Shown here one piece after another: positions 39,853-47,522 of a stretch of 64,000 bases of DNA. The DNA is from JASLBX01 sp036373915 (GTDB lineage Bacteria; Actinomycetota; Actinomycetes; Jiangellales; Jiangellaceae): contig DASUUU010000159.1 of NCBI GenBank assembly GCA_036373915.1, positions 22,920-86,919 on the forward strand, in the 5' to 3' direction. How positions within the stretch are numbered: the stretch's first letter is position 1; each line of letters opens with the position of its first letter. The notes under the pieces were generated by a model that did not search any database, was not told the origin of the DNA, and worked only from the letters and a program-made list of their open reading frames with translations. Both the position numbers and the translations under genes were made by a program.

Positions 39853-41061
39853 ATGCCTGTTCGCAAAGTCGCGATGCTCACGGCCGGGGGCCTTGCCCCT
39901 TGCCTATCGTCCGCCGTCGGCGGGCTCATCGAGCGCTACACCGAGATCACTCCCGAGGTCGAGCTCATCGGCTACCTCGACGGCTACGCGGGCCTGCTCA
40001 CCGGACGATCGGTCACGGTCACACCGCAGATCCGCACGGTGGCACACCGGTTGCACCGGTTCGGCGGCAGCCCACTCGGCAACAGCCGGGTCAAGCTGAC
40101 CAACGTCGAGGACGCCGTCCGGCGCGGGCTGATCAAGGAGGGGCAGGATCCTCTCCATGTCGCGGCGGAGCAGCTCACCCGCGACGAGGTGGACGTCCTG
40201 CACACCATCGGTGGCGACGACACGAACACGATGGCCGCCGCGCTGGCCGACTACCTGCACAGCAACGACTACGACCTGACGGTCGTCGGCCTGCCCAAGA
40301 CCATCGACAACGACGTGGTGCCGATCCGGCAGAGCCTCGGCGCCTGGACCGCCGCCGAGCAGGGCGCCCTTTACGCCCGCAACATCGTCGCGGAGCACTC
40401 CTCGAACCCCCGCATGCTCGTGGTGCACGAAGTCATGGGGCGCAACTGCGGCTGGCTGACGGCCGCGACGGCGGTGAAGTACCGCGAGTGGCTCGACTCC
40501 CAGCAGTGGGTGCCTGAGTTCGGTGTCGACCGGCGGCGCTGGGATGTCCACGCGGTCTACATCCCAGAGGCCCACCACGACCTGGACGCCGAGGCGGAGC
40601 GGCTGCGGGCGGTAATGGACGAGCTCGGCTGCGTGAACATCTTCCTGTCCGAGGGCGCCGGCGTGAGCGAGATCGTCGCCCAGCTCGAGGCGGCCGGCGA
40701 GGAGGTCCCGCGAGACCCGTTCGGCCACGTCAACCTGGACAAGGTCAATCCGGGCGCGTGGTTCGCCAAGCAGTTCGCCGACAAGCTCGGCGCAGAGAAG
40801 GTCAACGTCCAGAAGAGCGGCTATTTCAGCCGCTCCGCCGCGCCGAATGTGGACGACCTCCGGCTGATCAAGAGCTGCACCGACCTCGCCGTCGAGTGCG
40901 CGCTTCGCGGCGAGGGCGGCGTGATCGGCCACGACGAGGGCAACGGCGGCCGGCTGCGGGCGATCGAGTTCGACCGGATCAAGGGCGGAAAGGCATTCGA
41001 CACCACAACCGACTGGTACGTCGACCTGCTCGCGGCCATCGGGCAGTCAGCCGGCGCCTAA
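39853..41061 (+). CDS. 6-phosphofructokinase, PPi-dependent type by motif
   Basis: A 402-residue phosphofructokinase. The substrate-selecting residues read 'TIGGDDTNTMAAAL' (GGDD in place of GGDG) and 'GLPKTIDNDV' (Lys in place of Gly), the pair that marks pyrophosphate-dependent enzymes. 'VHEVMGRNCGWLTAATAV' (MGR) and 'FLSEGAGVSEIV' are further family motifs. It would convert fructose 6-phosphate and PPi reversibly to fructose 1,6-bisphosphate and Pi. The ATG at 39853 follows GAAGGG. It is divergent from the class II DAHP synthase. ATP-linked PFK cannot be strictly excluded without assay, but the motif pair is strong. Confidence 0.88.
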   Translation: MPVRKVAMLTAGGLAPCLSSAVGGLIERYTEITPEVELIGYLDGYAGLLTGRSVTVTPQIRTVAHRLHRFGGSPLGNSRVKLTNVEDAVRRGLIKEGQDPLHVAAEQLTRDEVDVLHTIGGDDTNTMAAALADYLHSNDYDLTVVGLPKTIDNDVVPIRQSLGAWTAAEQGALYARNIVAEHSSNPRMLVVHEVMGRNCGWLTAATAVKYREWLDSQQWVPEFGVDRRRWDVHAVYIPEAHHDLDAEAERLRAVMDELGCVNIFLSEGAGVSEIVAQLEAAGEEVPRDPFGHVNLDKVNPGAWFAKQFADKLGAEKVNVQKSGYFSRSAAPNVDDLRLIKSCTDLAVECALRGEGGVIGHDEGNGGRLRAIEFDRIKGGKAFDTTTDWYVDLLAAIGQSAGA

Positions 41062-41082
41062 CGTCCGACGGTCCGGCGCGGT

Positions 41083-41169
41083 GTGAAGAGTTGCGGCATG
41101 ATCTTGAAATTGCGCCCGATTTAAGCGACATAGGGTGATCCTGAGCAAGATCGTGCCGCAGTTCTTCAC
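41083..41169. repeat. long imperfect stem-loop after the phosphofructokinase gene
   Basis: Left arm 41083-41106 and right arm 41146-41169 are reverse complements with about three mismatches over 24 bases, around an A/T-richer 39-base centre. It starts 21 bases after the PFK stop and is a candidate terminator or structured element. Both arms contain a GATC-centred core, but otherwise it is unlike the TGATCATGCAA family. Confidence 0.7.
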
Positions 41170-41248
41170 GGTGGCAGCCACGTAGCGCGTTGGCGGGCCG
41201 ACCGCGTCAGGGCGTCGAGGGCGTTGCGACATCCGGCAGCACACCCGG

Positions 41249-41265
41249 TAGGGTCGAATCACATG
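41249..41265 (+). promoter_or_regulatory. leaderless -10 element of the NAGGN amidotransferase gene
   Basis: TAGGGT at 41249-41254, eight bases, then ATG at 41263. TTGCGA at 41224-41229 is a possible -35 with a 19-base spacer. Confidence 0.5.
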
Positions 41266-43065
41266 TGCGGACTCTCCGGCGAGTACACCTTCGACGGTTC
41301 GCCGCCCGATCTCGGCGCGGTAGGCCTCATGTGCGATGCCATGGTTTCACGCGGACCGGACGACGCCGGCGCGTACGCGCACGGCTCGCTCGCCCTTGGT
41401 CACCGGCGGCTGTCCATCATCGACCTGTCGCCCGCGGGTCACCAGCCGATGGTCGACAACGAACTCGGCATCACCGTCGCGTTCAACGGTTGTATCTACA
41501 ACTATCGTGAGCTCCGCGCTGAACTCCAAGCCCACGGCTACCGGTTCTTCTCCACCTCGGACACCGAGGTCATCGCCAAGGCGTACCACCACTGGGGCGA
41601 AAGCTTCGTGGACCGCCTGCTGGGCATGTTCGCCATCGCCATCCACGAGCGGGACTCCGGACGCCTGGTTCTGGTCCGTGACCGACTCGGCATCAAACCG
41701 CTGTACCTGGCCGAAACCCCTCGCCGGCTGCGGTTCGCCAGCAGCCTGCCCGCCCTCGTGCGAGCGGGCCGAACGGACAACTCGGTCGACACCCGGATCG
41801 ACCCACACGCCCTGCACCACTACCTGTCCTGGCATGCCGTCGTCCCAGCACCTCGGACGATCATCAGAGGCATCCGCAAGCTGGCGCCGGCCACGATACG
41901 GGTCGTCGAACGCGACGGTTCCAGCCGCGAGCGGATCTACTGGGAGGCGGAGTACCAGCGGGATCCGGCCAAGGCGGACTGGTCGGAGAGGGACTGGCAG
42001 GACGCCGTCCTCGACTCGCTGCGCACCGCCGTCCGGCGGCGGCTGGTAGCCGACGTCCCCGTCGGAGTATTGCTGTCGGGCGGGCTGGACTCCAGCCTTG
42101 TCGTCGGCCTGCTCGCCGAGGAGGGCCAGCACGGGCTCAACACGTTCAGCATCGGCTTCGAAGCCGTCGGCGGCGAAGAGGGCGACGAGTTCAAGTATTC
42201 GGATGTCATCGCCCGCCAGTTCGACACCGACCACCACCAGATCAGGATCGACACCGAACGGACGCTGCCCGCTCTCGAGGCCGCCATCCTGGCCATGAGC
42301 GAGCCGATGGTCAGCCACGATGTCGTCGGGTTCTTCTTGCTGAGCCAGGAAGTGAGCAAACACGTCAAGGTCGTGCAGTCCGGTCAGGGCGCGGACGAGG
42401 TGTTCGGTGGCTATCACTGGTACCCACCGCTGCTCGGAGTCGGCCGGCATAGTGCCGCCGACACGTACGCCGCCGCGTTCTTCGACCGCGACCACGCCGC
42501 GATGGCCGAGGTGGTGCGGCCCGAGCACGCCGTTGACGAACCGGTCAGCCACGAGTTCGTCGCGGCCCACATGAGCCGGCCCGGCGCCGATTCGGCCGTC
42601 GACGCCGCATTGCGGCTCGACTCTCACATCATGCTGGTCGACGATCCCGTCAAGCGGGTTGACAATATGACCATGGCCTGGGGCCTGGAGGCGCGGGTTC
42701 CGTTCCTCGACCACGAACTGGTCGCGCTGGCCGCAGAGTGCCCGCCCGAGCTCAAGCTCGCCCAGGACGGTAAGGGCGTGCTCAAGCAGGCCGCACGCAG
42801 GGTCATCCCCTCCGACGTCATCGACCGGCCGAAGGGGTACTTCCCGGTGCCGGCCCTCAAGTACCTGCACGGCCCGTACCTCGACCGGGTACGGGACGCT
42901 CTGCATGCTCCTGCGGCGCGTGAGCGGGGCCTTTTCCGGGACCAGTACGTCGACCGGCTCCTGGCCGACCCCAACTCCGAGCTCACACCCCTGCGCGGCA
43001 ACCGCCTCTGGCAACTCGCCCTGCTGGAGATGTGGCTGCAGGCGCACGAGATCGCACCGGCATGA
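41263..43065 (+). CDS. N-acetylglutaminylglutamine amidotransferase (AsnB-like)
   Basis: A 600-residue class II glutamine amidotransferase with an asparagine-synthetase domain. Cys2 ('MCGLSGEYTF') is the nucleophile after Met removal. 'SRGPDDAGAY' and 'GHRRLSIIDLSPAGHQP' are glutaminase motifs. The synthetase half has the pyrophosphate loop 'LLSGGLDSSLVV' and 'QSGQGADEVFGGY'. It resembles asparagine synthetase, but the two following genes (GNAT/ATP-grasp synthetase and M42 peptidase) identify it as the amidotransferase of the N-acetylglutaminylglutamine amide osmolyte pathway, which amidates the dipeptide C-terminus. A leaderless -10 fixes the start at 41263. Confidence 0.87.
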   Translation: MCGLSGEYTFDGSPPDLGAVGLMCDAMVSRGPDDAGAYAHGSLALGHRRLSIIDLSPAGHQPMVDNELGITVAFNGCIYNYRELRAELQAHGYRFFSTSDTEVIAKAYHHWGESFVDRLLGMFAIAIHERDSGRLVLVRDRLGIKPLYLAETPRRLRFASSLPALVRAGRTDNSVDTRIDPHALHHYLSWHAVVPAPRTIIRGIRKLAPATIRVVERDGSSRERIYWEAEYQRDPAKADWSERDWQDAVLDSLRTAVRRRLVADVPVGVLLSGGLDSSLVVGLLAEEGQHGLNTFSIGFEAVGGEEGDEFKYSDVIARQFDTDHHQIRIDTERTLPALEAAILAMSEPMVSHDVVGFFLLSQEVSKHVKVVQSGQGADEVFGGYHWYPPLLGVGRHSAADTYAAAFFDRDHAAMAEVVRPEHAVDEPVSHEFVAAHMSRPGADSAVDAALRLDSHIMLVDDPVKRVDNMTMAWGLEARVPFLDHELVALAAECPPELKLAQDGKGVLKQAARRVIPSDVIDRPKGYFPVPALKYLHGPYLDRVRDALHAPAARERGLFRDQYVDRLLADPNSELTPLRGNRLWQLALLEMWLQAHEIAPA

Positions 43066-43129
43066 TGAACCCGACCCACGAGATCCCACGCTGCGCGGTC
43101 TCCGCGCAGGCTTTCGCGGAAAGCGCGGC

Positions 43130-44920
43130 ATGAGCGACGACCGGCTCCACCGCCGCCGGATCGCCGGCGAACGGAGGCGGCCGTTGTGGACCCAGGCCTG
43201 GACCGACGCGCCTGACCACCTCGTCCGCGACATGCGCCGTGATGTCTCCCTCGAATGCGGCTGGGGCCGGCTCATCTTCGCCCAGACCTTCGACAGCGAC
43301 GAGGACATCGTCGAACTGCTGCGCGCCGAAGAGGCCGGTCAGCGCGACATAGCGATGTACGTCAAGGACCCGCACGTGCTGGTCGCCAGCGCACCCGACG
43401 AGCTTTTCATCGATCCGAGCTACACCTACCGGCTGGAGCTGCACCGGTACCGGCCGCGGCGGGAGATCATCCCGGGCGTGATGGTCCGGAAGATGGGTGA
43501 CGCCCGCGATTCCCATGAGATCAACCGGATCTACGCCGCCCGCGGCATGGTCACCGCCGATCCGGATCTGATGTGGGACAACCAGCGCACCCGTACGTTC
43601 ACGTACCTGGTCGCCGAGGACGGGCGCACCGGTGAGGTCATCGGTACCGTGACGGGGGTCGACCATGCCCTTGCGTTCGGAGATCCAGAAGCCGGCGCCA
43701 GCCTGTGGTGCCTGGCGGTCGACCCGCAGTCCTCGGCACCCGGGGTCGGCGAGGCATTGGTCCGGGTGCTGAGCGAGCGCTATATCGGCCGGGGTCGCGC
43801 GCACCTGGACCTGTCGGTCATGCACGACAATGCTCCGGCGATCCGGCTCTACAAGAAACTCGGCTTTCGCCGGGTGCCGGTGTTCGCCGTCAAGCGAAAG
43901 AACGTCATAAACGAGCCGCTGTTCGTCGCCGAGCCGGAGCCCGATGTCGCCGAGCTCAACCCGTATGCCCGGATCATCGCGGACGAAGCCAGACGGCGGG
44001 GCATCAAGGTCGAGGTGCTGGACTCCGAGTGGGGCGAGCTGAGGCTGGTCCACGGCGGCCGACGGGTTGTCACCCGGGAATCGCTCTCAGAGCTGACCAC
44101 AGCGGTCGCCATGAGCCGGTGCGACGACAAGCGGATCACCCGGCGCATAGTTCAGCAAGCCGGGCTGCGCGTGCCGCGCGGTAGGGCCGCGACGGGCGAC
44201 AGCGCCGATGCAGCGTTTCTCGAGCAGGTCGGCCAGGTCGTCGTCAAGCCCGCTCGGGGCGAGCAGGGCAGGGGCATCAGCGTCGGCGTCACCGATGCCG
44301 ACGCGCTTGCAAAGGCCGTCGATCTGGCCCACACCGTCTGCCCCGACGTGCTGATCGAGGAGTGCGTGGACGGAGACGACCTGCGCATCGTGGTGATCGG
44401 GCACGACGTCGTCGCCGCCGCGGTCCGCCGCCCCGCCACAGTCATCGGCACCGGCCGCCACACCGTGCGCGAACTCATCAAGGCCCACAGCCGCCGGCGC
44501 GAGGCCGCCACAGCGGGCGAATCCACCGTCCCACTGGACGAGACCACGATCGAGACCGTACGCGCCGCCGGCCAAGAACTCGACGACGTGCTGCCCGACG
44601 GGCTGGAACTGCCGGTGCGGCGGACGGCCAACCTGCACACCGGGGGCACGATCCACGACGTCACCGCCGAACTCCACCCGGCGCTGGCCGAGGCCGCGGT
44701 CACGGCCAGCAAGGCACTCGACATTCCGGTGACCGGCATCGACCTGATCGTGCCGGACGTCTCCGGGCCCGACTACGTGTTCATCGAGGCCAACGAGCGG
44801 CCCGGGTTGGCCAACCACGAGCCCCAGCCGACCGCCGAGCGCTTCGTCGACCTGCTGTTCCCGGCGACCCGGGCCACACCCCGCCCCTGGCGCCCGGCGC
44901 CGCCCAGCTCCCAGCGCTAG
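43130..44920 (+). CDS. N-acetylglutaminylglutamine synthetase (GNAT/ATP-grasp fusion)
   Basis: A 596-residue two-domain enzyme. The N-terminal half is a GNAT acetyltransferase (about 130-290; 'WCLAVDPQSSAPGVGEALVR' and 'LYKKLGFRRVPVFAVKRK'). The C-terminal half is an ATP-grasp ligase resembling cyanophycin synthetase ('VVKPARGEQGRGISVGV', 'LIEECVDGDDLRIVVIG', 'VTGIDLIVPD' and 'VFIEANERPGL'). In the known osmolyte pathway this protein joins two glutamines and acetylates the product. It starts 64 bases after the amidotransferase with GGAAAGC before the ATG. The stop codon lies inside a 34-bp duplicated segment (44894-44960). Confidence 0.87.
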   Translation: MSDDRLHRRRIAGERRRPLWTQAWTDAPDHLVRDMRRDVSLECGWGRLIFAQTFDSDEDIVELLRAEEAGQRDIAMYVKDPHVLVASAPDELFIDPSYTYRLELHRYRPRREIIPGVMVRKMGDARDSHEINRIYAARGMVTADPDLMWDNQRTRTFTYLVAEDGRTGEVIGTVTGVDHALAFGDPEAGASLWCLAVDPQSSAPGVGEALVRVLSERYIGRGRAHLDLSVMHDNAPAIRLYKKLGFRRVPVFAVKRKNVINEPLFVAEPEPDVAELNPYARIIADEARRRGIKVEVLDSEWGELRLVHGGRRVVTRESLSELTTAVAMSRCDDKRITRRIVQQAGLRVPRGRAATGDSADAAFLEQVGQVVVKPARGEQGRGISVGVTDADALAKAVDLAHTVCPDVLIEECVDGDDLRIVVIGHDVVAAAVRRPATVIGTGRHTVRELIKAHSRRREAATAGESTVPLDETTIETVRAAGQELDDVLPDGLELPVRRTANLHTGGTIHDVTAELHPALAEAAVTASKALDIPVTGIDLIVPDVSGPDYVFIEANERPGLANHEPQPTAERFVDLLFPATRATPRPWRPAPPSSQR

Positions 44921-44960
44921 CTCACCACCGGCGCCGCCCAGCTCCCAGCGCTGCTCACCA
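44894..44960 (+). repeat. tandem duplication across the synthetase stop codon
   Basis: A 34-base unit (44894-44927) is followed immediately by a 33-base copy (44928-44960) identical except for loss of one A. The first copy contains the TAG stop; in the second the deletion removes the equivalent TAG. It looks like a recent slippage event. Confidence 0.85.
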
Positions 44961-44968
44961 CCTCTCGA

Positions 44969-45067
44969 TGATCATGCAAGAGTGGTGCGACACGCCGACC
45001 AGGTGCGCCCGGATCGGCGTCCGGCAACCGCCGATCGGCGGCGCGTCGAACCCGAATTGCGTGATCA
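44969..45067. repeat. degenerate palindrome, copy B of the TGATCATGCAA element family
   Basis: The left arm from 44969 carries TGATCATGCAAGAG and GCGACACGCCG as in copies A and C. The right arm, 45038-45067, is its degraded reverse complement (about three quarters identity by eye, ending TTGCGTGATCA). It separates the NAGGN synthetase and the M42 peptidase genes. Confidence 0.7.
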
Positions 45068-45093
45068 GCGAATGGGGCTGAGACAGTTGACCT

Positions 45094-46260
45094 ATGAAGC
45101 GGTTGGACATCGACGAGGAGTACCTGCAGGAGATCCTGCTCGAGTTGCTCCGCACCCCTAGCCCGTCGGGACGCACCGATGCGGTGATGCAGATCATCGG
45201 CGACCACCTCGATGCGCTGGGACTGCCCGTTCGCGTCACCCGCCGCGGTGTGCTGCGGGCCACCCTCGCCGGCCGGCGAAGCGACACGAGCCGGGCCGTC
45301 GTCGTGCACGCCGACACCATCGGCGCCATGGTCAAAGCGCTCAAGCCCGACGGACGGCTTGAAGTCGTCCCCATCGGAACCCACAGCGCCCGGTTCGCCG
45401 AGGGTGCGCACGTAACCGTGTTTCCCGACGACCTCACCCAGTTCTTCACCGGCACCGTGCTGCCTCTGATGTCCAGCGGGCACAACTTCGGTGAGGCCGT
45501 CGACACCCAGGGGGTGGGCTGGCACCAGGTAGAGATCCGGCTGGACGAGAAGGTCTCGAGTGCAGCCGACCTGGCCGCACTCGGCATCCAGGTGGGCGAC
45601 TTCGTCGCGCTCGATGCCGCACCACAGGTCACCCCGAGCCGCTTCGTCAAGTCCCGCCACCTCGATGACAAGGCCGGTCTGGCCGCGTGCCTCGCCGCGG
45701 TCAAGGCGCTCACCGACGCGGCCGTCCCCCTCGATGTCACCACCTACCTGCTCGTGACGATCGGCGAAGAGGTGGGCATGGGCGCCACCCACGGCCTGGA
45801 CGACACGGTGGCCGAACTCGTGGCCGTGGACAACGCCGTGGTATCCGAAGGCCAGGAATCCCAGGAGGACACCGTCAACATCGGGATGCTGGACTCGACC
45901 GGGCCGTTCGACTACCACCTGACCCGGCGGCTGATCGGGCTCTGCCAGGAGTACGACCTGCCGTACCGCCGCGACATCTACCGCTTCTACCGATCCGATG
46001 CCGCACCGGCGATCGAGTCCGGGCTCGAGTGCCGCACGGCGCTGCTCGGCTTCGGGGTGGAGTCGAGCCACGGGCACGAGCGGACGCACCTCGACGGCCT
46101 GCGCTCGCTGGCCGAGCTGCTCACCCTGTACCTGCAGAGCTCGCTGACGTTCGAGGAGTGGGACGAGAGACCGACAGGCACGCTGCAAGACTTCCCCAGC
46201 CACAGCGTCCAGCCGGCCGAACCCGAGCCGGAGCACTACGCCGACGGCCGCTACGCCTGA
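45094..46260 (+). CDS. NAGGN-system M42-family peptidase
   Basis: A 388-residue metallopeptidase of clan MH, family M42. 'VVVHADTIGAMV' provides the first metal His/Asp, 'SRHLDDKAGLAACLAAV' the bridging Asp, 'LVTIGEEVGMGATHGL' the catalytic Glu pair, and 'VDNAVV' and 'SSHGHERTHLDGL' the remaining ligands. This subfamily accompanies the N-acetylglutaminylglutamine amide genes in other bacteria and is presumed to trim or recycle the osmolyte or a precursor. The ATG is 26 bases after palindrome B with no obvious ribosome site, so it may have its own leaderless promoter (GACAGT six bases upstream is only a weak match). Confidence 0.85.
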   Translation: MKRLDIDEEYLQEILLELLRTPSPSGRTDAVMQIIGDHLDALGLPVRVTRRGVLRATLAGRRSDTSRAVVVHADTIGAMVKALKPDGRLEVVPIGTHSARFAEGAHVTVFPDDLTQFFTGTVLPLMSSGHNFGEAVDTQGVGWHQVEIRLDEKVSSAADLAALGIQVGDFVALDAAPQVTPSRFVKSRHLDDKAGLAACLAAVKALTDAAVPLDVTTYLLVTIGEEVGMGATHGLDDTVAELVAVDNAVVSEGQESQEDTVNIGMLDSTGPFDYHLTRRLIGLCQEYDLPYRRDIYRFYRSDAAPAIESGLECRTALLGFGVESSHGHERTHLDGLRSLAELLTLYLQSSLTFEEWDERPTGTLQDFPSHSVQPAEPEPEHYADGRYA

Positions 46261-46267
46261 TGCCGCG

Positions 46268-46972
46268 TCAGGAGCTCTTCTCGCGCTTTCTGGCCTCGGC
46301 GATCTCCTGCTTGGCGCGCGTGGCGTAGATGTCTATGTACTCCTGACCGGACAACTGCATCAGCGCATACATGATCTCGTCGGTGACCGCCCGCAGTACG
46401 TAGCGGTCGGTCTCCATGCCGTAGTAACGGCTGAAGTCCAGCGGCTTGCCGAACCGGACACCCGGCCGGCGCACCTTCGGAATGATCCGGCCCGGGGGCT
46501 GCATCTCGAACGTGCCGATCATGGCGATGGGAATCACCGGTGCCCTGGCCTCCAGCGCCATCCTGGCGACGCCCGTGCGCCCTCTGTACAACCGTCCGTC
46601 CGGTGACCTGGTGCCTTCCGGGTAGATCCCGAGCAGATCGCCCCGCTCGAGGATCTTCAGGCCCGTACGCAGCGCCGCCTCGCTGGCCTTGCCGCCGGAC
46701 CGGTCGATCGGTACGTTCCCCGTACCGCCGAAGAAGATCCGCTTGAACCATCCCTTGACACCGCGCTCGGTGAAATAGTCGCTCTTGGCCAGGAAGGTCA
46801 CCCTGCGTTCGATCACGAGCGGCATGAACAGCGAGTCGACGACGGTGAGGTGGTTACCTGCGATGATCGCTGGCCCGCTGGCCGGTACGTTCTCAGCGCC
46901 CTCGACCCACGGCCGGTAGACGGCGAGCAGGATTGGCCCAAGAAGCACACGCTTGAGCAACCAGTAGAGCAC
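46268..46972 (-). CDS. 1-acyl-sn-glycerol-3-phosphate acyltransferase (PlsC family)
   Basis: A 234-residue membrane-associated acyltransferase. The catalytic HX4D box is 'IAGNHLTVVDSLF', followed by 'FLAKSDYFTERGVKGWFKRI', 'GNVPIDRSGG' (motif II) and 'LGIYPEGTRSPDGRLYRG' (motif III). It acylates lysophosphatidic acid in phospholipid synthesis. A homologue (Rv2182c) lies in the corresponding mycobacterial region. Convergent with the NAGGN peptidase gene, eight bases apart. Confidence 0.9.
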   Translation of the reverse strand: MLYWLLKRVLLGPILLAVYRPWVEGAENVPASGPAIIAGNHLTVVDSLFMPLVIERRVTFLAKSDYFTERGVKGWFKRIFFGGTGNVPIDRSGGKASEAALRTGLKILERGDLLGIYPEGTRSPDGRLYRGRTGVARMALEARAPVIPIAMIGTFEMQPPGRIIPKVRRPGVRFGKPLDFSRYYGMETDRYVLRAVTDEIMYALMQLSGQEYIDIYATRAKQEIAEARKREKSS

Positions 46973-47001
46973 GCCCGAACACTACCTCCCCTACGCCCGG
47001 T

Positions 47002-47018
47002 TACCCGAGTACCGGGTA
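47002..47018. promoter_or_regulatory. small palindrome between divergent genes
   Basis: TACCCG-AGTAC-CGGGTA at 47002-47018 lies between the PlsC-type gene and the gene starting at 47067. A candidate operator; no regulator is assigned. Confidence 0.35.
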
Positions 47019-47066
47019 GTTCATGCGACGATGCGATGGACGATTCGGAGGGAGAGGAGGCGCCCG

Positions 47067-47513
47067 GTGTCCCGCGATGACGACCAGATCTGGGCAGAAC
47101 TCGTCGAGTCCTTTCACGCCTCCTCTGAGAACCAAGACCGGCAGTGGCCGGCCGCCGAGAACGTCGACCCCGAAGTGCCGAACACGTCCGACGACAAGCA
47201 GGACGAACCGGCAAAGCCCACGGGCTCGCACACTGTGGGCGAGAAGTCCGGGGTAGCCGTGCCCGACACCGACGAGCATTTCGTCCCTCCGCCTCCCCCA
47301 CCACTGCCCAGCACCGACCTCATCACCCGGGCCGCGTGGGCCAGCGTGCTCGGTGTCCCGATCTTTCTGACTCTCGTCGTCCTGCTCCGGATCTCGGTCA
47401 GCGGTTGGATCGCAGCGCTGTGCGCGGGAGCGTTCATCGGGGGGTTCGTCGTACTTGTCGCACGCCTGCGGGGTCACGATCCGTACGATCCGGACGATGG
47501 AGCAGTCGTCTAG
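47067..47513 (+). CDS. hypothetical membrane protein with acidic, proline-rich N-terminus
   Basis: A 148-residue protein I cannot assign. The first ~90 residues are hydrophilic and acidic, ending in 'FVPPPPPPLPSTDLITRAAW'. Two transmembrane helices follow ('VLGVPIFLTLVVLLRI', 'WIAALCAGAFIGGFVVLVAR') and a short acidic tail. Small proteins with this PPPPPP-then-two-helices plan are common in actinobacteria. The GTG at 47067 has GGAGAGGAGG upstream, better than the ATG at 47031. The following ornithine cyclodeaminase-like gene begins nine bases after its stop, so the two are one operon. Confidence 0.7.
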   Translation: MSRDDDQIWAELVESFHASSENQDRQWPAAENVDPEVPNTSDDKQDEPAKPTGSHTVGEKSGVAVPDTDEHFVPPPPPPLPSTDLITRAAWASVLGVPIFLTLVVLLRISVSGWIAALCAGAFIGGFVVLVARLRGHDPYDPDDGAVV

Positions 47514-47522
47514 GAGGGATAC

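Noticed and set aside
41347..43308. 653-codon open frame antisense to the NAGGN amidotransferase
   Set aside because: Typical GC-rich shadow frame: low-complexity Arg/Gly/Val composition, no recognisable motif, and fully covered by a gene with clear catalytic residues.
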